64,000 nucleotides of DNA from Microbotryum silenes-acaulis. Its lineage: Eukaryota > Basidiomycota > Microbotryomycetes > Microbotryales > Microbotryaceae. The DNA lies in the NCBI GenBank assembly GCA_003665825.1, contig QPFY01000006.1:124001-188000 (forward strand), given 5' to 3'. Positions 56,676 through 64,000 of the stretch are shown piece by piece (position 1 is the first letter of the stretch; each line of letters begins with the position of its first letter). Under the pieces are notes generated by a model, which saw nothing but the letters and a program-made list of their open reading frames with translations, ran no database searches and had not been told where the DNA came from. The position numbers were made by a program, and so were the translations under genes.

Positions 56676-56857
56676 TCCTCACCACCGTGACCGTCACCAA
56701 TGACTCGGTGACCCGCTGTAACGTACCGTACTTTTGTTGCAGCCGGCAGAGTCGCGTGGGATGACAAACGAACTACAGTCTTCATTTCATGCGAGCTGCG
56801 GGATGGCGAGCCTCTGCTGACTGTCACAGGTTCACTATGGAGTTTTGTTATAAATCT

Positions 56858-57577
56858 TCATTCTATTAAGCCAAAAACCCTTCTAAAAACTATGTTTTCT
56901 GTTACATTATCTGCTTCCCCATCCTTAGTAGGGTGAAGCAAAACTTTCACACCGTCCACACTCGTTGCCCGGGACAACGCGACGTACAGTTGGCCGTGAG
57001 AAAAAACGGGTGTTTCCAGACACACCCCTACCTGCGCAAGTGACTGCCCCTGCGACTTGTTGATGGTCATAGCCATTGCCAGCCGAATAGGAAACTGGGT
57101 CCGGTGCAGAGTGAACGGAAGACCAGCTGATGATCCTGTTTTCAGTGTGATGCGCGGCAATAAGACGGGCTGCCCAGCATGATCTCCTGTGAGGATGATT
57201 GTCTCGAGGACGCGGGTGTGTAACCGCGTTAACAATAGTCTTGTGCCGTTGCACAGCCCCGCAGCCGGATCCAAGTTCCGGAGGAGCATAACGGGACATC
57301 CTACTTTGAATTTTGCAGCATGCAACGGCATCCCTGCGACGTTGAGACTCTGAAGGTACTCGATCGAGAACAGTGACTCGTCTTCGTCTTCGACCGAATC
57401 CGCGCTGTAGAACGTTTGAGCGTCGCCCGGTAGCAGGTCGAGCACCATATCGTTGATCTGATCCACTTCTGAGTTTTTGGGCGCCAGAATTGCTCGATTG
57501 CTGAAGTAGGCAACTTTTTCGTCTGTTGACATGTTGTCCAGCTCAAGCACGGGAACGGGGTAAACATGTCTGATCAA
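56858..57577 (-). CDS. Helitron helicase, C-terminal part
   Basis: Superfamily 1 (Pif1-type) helicase motifs: [19 protein letters not shown] and [25 protein letters not shown], and the last motif [20 protein letters not shown] with YVALSRATS. It ends at the stop at 56858, 210 bp before the 3' terminus. The frame connects with the upstream exon only after a one-base insertion near 57645 (in the AAGACAGGAC run), so the protein is cut there. Confidence 0.85.
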   Translation of the reverse strand: MIRHVYPVPVLELDNMSTDEKVAYFSNRAILAPKNSEVDQINDMVLDLLPGDAQTFYSADSVEDEDESLFSIEYLQSLNVAGMPLHAAKFKVGCPVMLLRNLDPAAGLCNGTRLLLTRLHTRVLETIILTGDHAGQPVLLPRITLKTGSSAGLPFTLHRTQFPIRLAMAMTINKSQGQSLAQVGVCLETPVFSHGQLYVALSRATSVDGVKVLLHPTKDGEADNVTENIVFRRVFGLIE

Positions 57578-57644
57578 CCCGGATCTGTTTCTCGAGGCAG
57601 CCGGTAGGAGAAGATCGGATGGGAGCGCGATGATGTCCTGTCTT

Positions 57645-57770
57645 GTTCGCCGAGCCGTCTCCGACCCCTAAGAGCCAATCTGCAAAGCCCTGTGCCTTTG
57701 TCCGTTCCGTTTCGGTCATGCGATCTGCAGCGGCCAGAAGACGCATGTTTGTCTGAGCTCGCACCGCAGG
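57645..57770 (-). CDS. Helitron helicase exon with [10 protein letters not shown]
   Basis: After a 45-bp intron (57771-57815; donor GTAAGT, acceptor GACAG) this exon encodes [15 protein letters not shown] and [11 protein letters not shown]. The frameshift lies at its end. Confidence 0.7.
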
Positions 57771-57815
57771 CTGTCAGTATAGGGTTTCAAAGGCAGGTAA
57801 GGAGTCTCCACTTAC

Positions 57816-57928
57816 AGAGAGACGCAGTACTTCGACTTCTCCCCAGAAGTCAGCATTCATGATGCAAGTGTCGACAATCTGTGCAGGCGATGCCTTGGCA
57901 ATAACGGGAAGGCATTGCTTCGGATCCC
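57816..57928 (-). CDS. Helitron helicase exon with GDPKQCLPVI
   Basis: Between two introns (57929-57993, 65 bp; 57771-57815, 45 bp), it encodes GDPKQCLPVIAKASPAQIVD and EVEVLRLS, the helicase motif III region. Confidence 0.8.
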
Positions 57929-57993
57929 CTGTGAGCTTACAGCAGAGCCGGTCAGTTCTGCCCTGCGCTGTCTTTAGAGAGAATGGAACACAC

Positions 57994-59848
57994 CTGCCAA
58001 CACGACGGTCACTCCACCGAATCGAGCCGTTGAGGATCGCACATCTTGCAACATCCTGTCCACCAGCTGGAAACATCGACGGTGCTGCATCGGTGCTTCG
58101 TCCCAGACGATCAAGTCGCACATCCGAAAAAGCTCGGCGAGCTGTCCTTGTTTCGGAATGTTGCACGTAGAGTCGTCGAAGATGTCGATCGGGATCTTGA
58201 ACCGTGAATGTGCCGTTCTTCCTTTTGGCAGTAGCAGTGCAGCAATACCCGATGGTGCAACGGCAAGAGCGTATTTTCCCTCGGACCGAATCCGAGCAAG
58301 GATCGTTTTTTCCAAGAACGTTTTGCCTGTCCCTCCTGGAGCATCGATGAAGAAGACCTTTCCGCGGTTGTTCAGGATTGAGTCAAGAACAGTTTCAACA
58401 ACAATGCGTTGTTCGGTGTTGCACGACTCAATGTTCTTCCTCCAGAGACCCTCCAATTCGTGGAGCTCCGCTGCTGTGGCTGATTCCTCCATGATAAGAT
58501 GATTTGTTGAAGTTTCGTCATCGAACTGAATCGTTGGCAGCGGCAGGCCGTGGTCTGATAATGAGGAGTCGAGTCGTTGCAGAATATTGTTGAGCTGAAG
58601 CAGCCCCCAGTTAGCGACATGCTCGGGCGTGATCATCATCTGTTGCCTTTGGTTTCGGAGGTGGTACTCGACGTCCTGGGTGAGGTTGTCATAGTGCTTC
58701 GTCCACAACTGCGTCGCGTTTGTCACTCCATCATCGGCCATTAACAGCATGGCAAACAGGTGTCGCAGCTCGTGGCCAGTACGGAAGACCGCTGCTTCGG
58801 TCAGACATCTGTCGGCTTCAGCGTCGTTGCGTAGGAGCCCCTGTTCGACACAGGCTTCCCGGAATGTTCGAAACTCAAAACCATTGAAAGTCCTCAGATG
58901 CGCAAACGATGTCGGAGAAGGCACCTTCAGAAGAAGTAGTCGCAAGTAGTATCGCTCTCCGCCTTCAGGACCACAAAAGTAGATTCTTCCGATTGTCCGG
59001 TTGTCAACTTTTCGTGGAACCCAAGCTCGATCTTCGTTGTTCCATCTGAATCGGGTTGGCACGTCGACGTAAAGCAATTCTCGTGCGTTGTGATCGGGCG
59101 GCGTCTTGGCGCACAATTTGATGAAGGCGGTTAACGTCGTTTCCGGTGGCGCTGATAAATCTGGTGCTCCGTGATCTGGGTCGAACCGAACTCCTTGCTC
59201 ATTCGGGAGGTGCAGCGCAAGTCTGGTCACTGCGGGATCCCGATCGTGCATCCCGAATCGAAATATCCGGTGAATGGCTTTGGGAGCGCAAACATAGCGA
59301 GCGTCAAGGAAGTTGTTGATTTCGTCTCGAGCTCCGGGTTCGTCGATCGTGAATGAAGTACGGTCGTGGCCCTTGTAAACGTACTTGATCGCAGCAACAC
59401 CGCTTGCGATTTCCACGTTGACATGACAGTTGTACTTGGAAGCAAGGAACGGATTTGTTGGAACAACGTTTGCATCCGTATAAACTTCTTCTTGCGCTGT
59501 GCCCGGGAATTTGACATATTGGTGTATGCCGCGACGCTGGTAGTGTGGATAGCCACCGTCTTCGCTGGTCGTGCGCGGTTGGAGTCGTTTGGGAAACCCT
59601 TTGGTACATTTTCCATGGTCGTCATGGCAGGTATGCTTGCCGGGACGATCACATTGCCGGTGTAGCATGCAGTTTGTGATGGTCTCAAACAATGCAGGGA
59701 ATTTGTTGGGGTCGGGTATTTCTGCGGTCACTATCTTGTCGTAGTCGTTGTTTGTTTTTGGTTTGTCTTCTGGATCCATGATCAAAAGGATATGGGCGTG
59801 AGGCAGCCCGCGCTTTTGAAATTCGACAACATAGACATATGCCATGAC
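57994..59848 (-). CDS. Helitron Rep (HUH) and helicase motif I-II exon
   Basis: It starts at the acceptor of the 66-bp intron 59849-59914. Rep motifs: the HUH box QKRGLPHAHILL, then KYNCHVNVEIASG and the catalytic tyrosine region AIKYVYKGHDRT. The helicase begins with Walker A FFIDAPGGTGKTFLEK and Walker B LIVWDEAP, then LVDRMLQDVR, ending GGVTVVLAG at the donor. This enzyme nicks, unwinds and rejoins the element strand. Confidence 0.9.
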
Positions 59849-59914
59849 CTGCGCAAAGAATTGAGACTCGTGAGCATTCTATCCATTTAATATTGACCGC
59901 GCCAATTGACATAC

Positions 59915-61229
59915 CTTTCCAAAGACTCCCGGCGCACGATGAACGCCTAATACATCCGCAAGAAGAGCTTTCAATTTACCGTGAAAGACTCGTGCTACTA
60001 TGTCGGGACGGTCGGATGCGGTTTGGCCAGGAAGCAACGCGTTGACAATTTCCGACCAGGCAGGGTTGCATGTCATTGTGATGAATATGTCCGGAGCACC
60101 AAAAACACGAACGATGGCCATAGCATCTTGGTAAAGTTGGGCCATTTGGCGTGGCGATCCGGTATGTGACGACGGTAGAATGACTCTTTTACCAATCTGC
60201 GCGGGATCGAGTCCTTCAGCCAGGCTTGCTTGAAGGGACGAATACTCTTCGGCTCTGAGCTTTTTCGGATTCGTTCTCATCCAATATAGCCGTTCTTGTT
60301 CAGTTAATGCCCAGGTGTCCGCGACAAATTTCTGGAACAACCGGCCCCCAAGGAAGAACGTCGGGTAACTGATATTCGGAGGACGAATGTGGAAATAAAA
60401 CGCGTTGAATTGGCTTTGCGTCACACGTTTGGATCCGCCCTTTCCGGTTTGTGGGTTGGCATTGGCGTTATCCGGTGTGCGTTGCAAGATGCCGTTTTCG
60501 TCTCGCACGCGCCGAGCTGCCTCTGTAGCGATAGTGTTTTGGCTGAGCGGAATTCTGTCGTGGTACCAGTCTTCGCCATACGGTAACAATAGCGGGTATG
60601 TGAGCGCCATGAGTGCAGGGTGACCATCGTGAATGAGCTGAATTCTGCGGCTGTCATTGTTTGGCGGGTGACATAACCGAACGACGATCTCTCTTCTTGA
60701 AGATCGGTACTCGGTCTCGTCTCCGGGTAGAATGACGGCCACCTCGTCTTGCGTCGGCAAGTTGTAGGTTCTTGGGTCTCGATTGCGCGGTGCAAGTAAG
60801 CGCAGCTGGTACATGTGAGACGCTTCACTGTCCATGAATTCTTTTGCTGTCAAGAACAGTTTTACGCGCGTGTTGTGGAGTTGCAGCATGCCGTCGAGTA
60901 CGGGAACAATCTGCTGATACGCCGAGTCCAGACGTCGTACTTCTTCAGGTGGTCCATTGAATCTCCGTCGGGCTTCAATGCGTTCCGTCGGAGCCAGGAA
61001 TAGAATCTGGGCAAAGACTGGGTCGTCTGCTGGGGCTGGTGCTAGCGTGCCGATACGGTGAAATACCATTCCGCTCAGGTAGAAAGATGGTGGTCCGGAG
61101 CCGCTGATGATCCCATGGCCCTTGCTCGTGCCGAATGATGCCATAGCGAAGTTTTCATTGAACGCAAGAATACGGTCCCGGAAGATCTTCTCAACTGTTT
61201 CACGGATAGTCAGCAAGGCCGTTAGTCCG
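59915..61229 (-). CDS. Helitron Rep N-terminal exon
   Basis: Encodes the Helitron-like N domain: LTIRETVEKIFRDRILAFNE, MYQLRLLAPRNRDPRTYNLP, YPLLLPYGEDWYHDRIPLS, QFNAFYFHIRPP and FGAPDIFITMTCNPAWSEIV, ending in FGK at a GTATGT donor. No internal stop. Confidence 0.9.
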
Positions 61230-61272
61230 CTGTACTCAATCTAGCAAGCTGAACAAGTCGACGTGTACTAAC

Positions 61273-62134
61273 CTGGGCCATCGCCAGTCAGAAGCGCAAG
61301 CAGCTCGGGCGGGGGCTTTTCGATCCCGGGCAATCGAACTTTGCCGTCTGCGCAACAGATTTTGAACGGTGTGGCACCACCTGGGGTCGGTGATTTTTCG
61401 AATTCCCAGTGTAGAGCCGAACAGATCGGATATTGCAACGTCATTGATCCAAGATCGTGCCGGGGAAAAGGCCTTTCTGGCAACGGTAGCAGCGCAGTTG
61501 GGACGGTTTGGCTCGATCGCTCACTTGCGCGTTGATGTCGTTGACGCTGCTCCGCGAGTCGTCGATCGACGACAGTAGTGGCTGAAGTCGCAGTTGCGTC
61601 TGTACTTGAAGCCGCGTCGCGAGAGAGGTCTGGAACTGCTTCGAAGCGTGGACGAACGAATCTCAAGCCCGGAGGTGAAGGACTGCGGGCCCGTCGCACT
61701 TGCCGTGCGACATTGAGACTGCCTGCTGCCGGTGCAGATTGACTTGACGATCCATTTTGCGCAACGTCGTGTTGATCAATTTCGTGCTGCTGCTTCTCGC
61801 GAAGGCGTCGTTGCCGCTGAGCTTCCGATCTGCGATTGTTCGAGGTTGTTGTTGTTGGCGACTGTGCGATTAGAGCAGGAGTCGGGTTGTGCAGAGGCTG
61901 TGCGATTAGAGCGGGAGTCAGGTTGTGCGGAGTCGGGACGCGAGCAGCCTCGCGGGCGGCGCGCTCAGCTCGCTCACGTTGCCGACGTCTCTGCTGCGCC
62001 TCTGCTCTCCGTGAAATTTCTTGTGCAGAAGACGGGACGTCGATCGCGTGCTGCTGCTTCTCGCGAAGGCGTCGTTGCCGCTGAGCTTCGGATCTGCGAT
62101 TGTTCGAGGTTGTTGGCGGCGCTGACTGTGCCAT
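61273..62134 (-). CDS. Helitron N-terminal exon with basic repeats and a zinc-type segment
   Basis: The N-terminal half is highly basic and repetitive: RRSEAQRQRRLREKQQH occurs twice about 80 residues apart, and LTPALIAQP-like words are repeated. The C-terminal part, SALHWEFEKS and KICCADGKVRLP, is the conserved cysteine-rich segment before the Rep domain. It ends at a GTTAGT donor (61272); the intron end is uncertain (about 61230). The start codon could be upstream. Confidence 0.75.
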
Positions 62135-62647
62135 TAGAGCGGAGGTCGGGTTGTGCGGAGGAGCCGAAGCAGCCTCGCTGGCGGCGCGCTCAGTTTTTTT
62201 TTTGTATCAGCCTCGCGGGCGCGCTCAGGTCGCTCACGTTGCCGACGTGTTTGCTGCCCCTGTGCTCTCCGACGTCTCCGTGAAGATGGTCGCACTGGAG
62301 TTTCCTGTACGTGAATGTTTGCAGATGACACATCTCGGCGGTGGCAGGAACTGGATGATTGAAGGAACTACGCTACGATGTGGTAGACACGCAAAACAGG
62401 TCGTCTCAGTCTGCTTCGGGAAGCAGAGGCTAGGATCATGTGCCAGGCTGCTTTGATGGGAAATAGAACCTCGGCGAACGTTGGAACGTCGGCGAACGTA
62501 GACGAAACGGTTTGTTGCTGGCCGACCCATGCTGAAACAGCGCTAGCTAGCTGGGACAGCTGGGACGCACTGGACCGAGAGCTGCCTATGACGTCACGCC
62601 ACGTGGTTTGTCTTGGGACAACTTTTTTATTATATAGTTTTAAGGAT

Positions 62648-63575
62648 CTTCGGAAAAGTCGGAGGGAATGCTGTTACGCACACTGGCAGAAGCCAGTAGT
62701 GTAGGACTCATTGACCCTGAACCAGGATCAACCATACCCACTAAAACCCCCTTTGGTGGCTTACAGAGACACTAGGCGACCCTTGGACTCCTGAATAGAG
62801 GCTCGAAGCCCCTCGAAGTCCGTTTCGGTGATCGGTTCCAAAAGATCCGACGAGAATCGGCGACGGCGAAAGAGCTTCCAGATCGAGTGAAAGAAGAGGA
62901 CTCGAAGTTCGACAAGGCGACGTTCCGAGCGAGACACGACCGGACATACAAAGTCCACAAAGACTGGGTGGGGGGTCGGGGACAGAGCAGACCAGAGACG
63001 CCGGGCGAATGGGCAGCCGACCGCGAGGTGGGCCAGGCACTCGGGTGCTTCCGAGAGGCACACAGGAGGCAGATCGATTGTTGGGGTGAGGGCTGGTTGG
63101 GGAGGCGACTTGGCTGCCCGGATGGAGGGACCCCAGGGAGAGAAGGTGGCCGGTATCCTCGGCGTCCGAGTGAACCCGGCGAACCTTGCGCAAAGCCTTC
63201 CACCAAGCGTTCCAACGTTGCTCAGGCAGATCGAATACCTTCTGGTGTCCCTAGGGGAAGATAGGAGGGAAGATGAAGACTTGGTGGCGTTTGGACGCGT
63301 TCACAAACGAAGACGGGGTCATCACCTCGCCATCGGGCCCTCGAAAAAGCGTCGGGTTTACCGAGAGTTGTATTCCGTGGCCCGCTGGGAAGTAGAGTAC
63401 GTGCGTCGCCCATTGCTCGAGGTTCTGGCTCTTGGAAAGTCCCGGGGGATTGAGCGTGGTCACCGACGCCCAGGCTTCGAAGTATCGGACCCAACGTGCA
63501 GGAAGAAGTTTTCTCGTCTTTCTCACCGCATGGTCCCACACGGAGTCCGCTGGAAATTGGGAGCTTGAGTCTGAT
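62648..63575 (-). mobile_element. LINE family B fragment (5'- and 3'-interrupted)
   Basis: The 3' end of a LINE ORF2 plus 3' UTR. Its 3' UTR ends CTTTTCCGAAG next to the Helitron 5' end. The copy at 7115-7460 shares the last coding segment and UTR. The 5' side is lost near 63575. Confidence 0.75.
62761..63575 (-). pseudogene. LINE B ORF2 C-terminus, frameshifted
   Basis: 63251-63575 reads WDHAVRKTRKLLPARWVRYF and FRGPDGEVMTPSSFVNASKR. Further on, frames shift: ICLLC in one frame and CLAHLAVGCPFARRLW in another together make the C-C-H-C motif at the end of LINE RT proteins. The last part, SIWKLFRRRRFSSDLLEPIT to LVSL and the stop at 62761, is shared with 7115-7460. At least two frameshifts. 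Confidence 0.7.
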
Positions 63576-63914
63576 CTAGTCTGAGGGCAGCCAGATGTCG
63601 TAGCTCTTTAGCCACAAGACTTCTCCTGTGCCACGTGCTATGACGACAGAGTACTCGCAGTCATGGGCGTTCATGTCACCGGCATTCTGCATGTTACCGG
63701 CATTCTTCATGTGAACTCGTGGATCCTGGCGTAATGCCAGAAGCTTCCAGCGGCAGCCAGGGTTGTAACATCTCACAAGCAAGGCACACGGACCAGCCTC
63801 GCGCGAGATCACCACTGCATGCAATAAGCACCCTTTGCTTGTCTTTGGATTGCGAGTACGGGCGAAAACTGGTCCAGATATAGCTGCCCTGCGGCGAAGT
63901 ACATTACGATTCAC
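63576..63914 (-). CDS. Fragment with a possible zinc-finger motif
   Basis: Not firmly recognised. The frame has CYNPGCRWKLLAL followed after 30 residues by HDCEYS. This C-x4-C-W ... H-x-C pattern is like the FAR1/WRKY-GCM1 DNA-binding domains found in MULE-type transposases. A short repeat (MKNAG, MQNAG) lies between. The ORF may continue through introns beyond the window. Confidence 0.35.
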   Translation of the reverse strand: MNRNVLRRRAAISGPVFARTRNPKTSKGCLLHAVVISREAGPCALLVRCYNPGCRWKLLALRQDPRVHMKNAGNMQNAGDMNAHDCEYSVVIARGTGEVLWLKSYDIWLPSD

Positions 63915-64000
63915 CCCAGGGCCGATACCTGCAGCGCGTCCTCCTCCCGTCCCCGTATTAGACCCCCAGCGTCTCTGCCAAATATGCCGGAATAGACTCC

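Larger units (their letters stand above)
56648..62646 (-). mobile_element. Helitron copy 2, full length (5999 bp)
   Basis: The minus strand starts TCCTTAAAAC at 62646, preceded by A, and ends CTAG at 56648, followed by T. This is the Helitron rule (5' TC, 3' CTRR, insertion between A and T). A 7-bp stem, 3-nt loop hairpin lies seven bases before the CTAG. The interior encodes a Rep-helicase protein. The T after CTAG is the first base of Helitron copy 1. Confidence 0.9.

Overview
The window is eukaryotic DNA, most likely from a basidiomycete fungus, possibly Pucciniomycotina. Three things suggest this: GC-rich coding DNA with short GT-AG introns (about 45-110 bp), transposon classes typical of basidiomycetes (KDZ, Crypton, Helitron, DIRS-like), and one recognisable host gene, a nuclear-encoded mitochondrial ribosomal protein uL6m at 40001-40932. 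The species assignment is inference. I found no tRNA, rRNA, telomere repeat or CRISPR array.

Almost everything else is a stack of mobile elements. Left to right: the 3' part of a Ty1/Copia element (family A) with its LTR (1-1248); a 5'-truncated LINE whose two ORFs overlap as TAATG (1254-5862); a 3' scrap of a second LINE plus fold-back repeats (7115-8203); a decayed tyrosine-recombinase (DIRS-like) retrotransposon on the minus strand (8894-13618); a Helitron-like N-terminal relic (13956-15570); two intron-rich plus-strand genes, one a transposase-like protein (16626-19887) and one a Ulp1/C48-type cysteine protease (20998-25433), which may belong to one element; a Crypton-like recombinase gene on the minus strand (26727 to about 30.7 kb or beyond); an unclassified region; an unrecognised multi-exon gene (34888-35951); a KDZ transposase relic (37525-39582); the uL6m gene between about 82-bp inverted repeats; a region of palindromic minisatellites and small inverted-repeat elements (41.6-45.0 kb); a three-level LTR nest (45613-54652); and two abutting Helitrons (54990-62646) beside a second LINE fragment (62648-63575).

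The LTR nest can be resolved base by base from target duplications. A family-A Copia element (CTAAC duplications) was hit by an element that now remains as a 150-bp solo LTR (GGTTG duplications), and that LTR was then split by a family-C Copia element (TGTGT duplications). Family C is nearly complete, with gag and a 1090-residue pol. Both Copia families have a primer-binding site matching the anticodon arm of initiator tRNA-Met (half-tRNA priming). Further right, a 5999-bp Helitron (TC at 62646, hairpin plus CTAG at 56648) ends exactly where a second Helitron begins (TCTACTAAAC).

Most elements are inactive by simple lesions: in-frame TGA codons, single frameshifts, a 10-bp duplication in the protease, and lost catalytic residues in the DIRS-like recombinase, the KDZ protein and the family-A reverse transcriptase. 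So many element classes around one host gene look like a pericentromeric or other heterochromatic region, but the sequence alone does not prove that.
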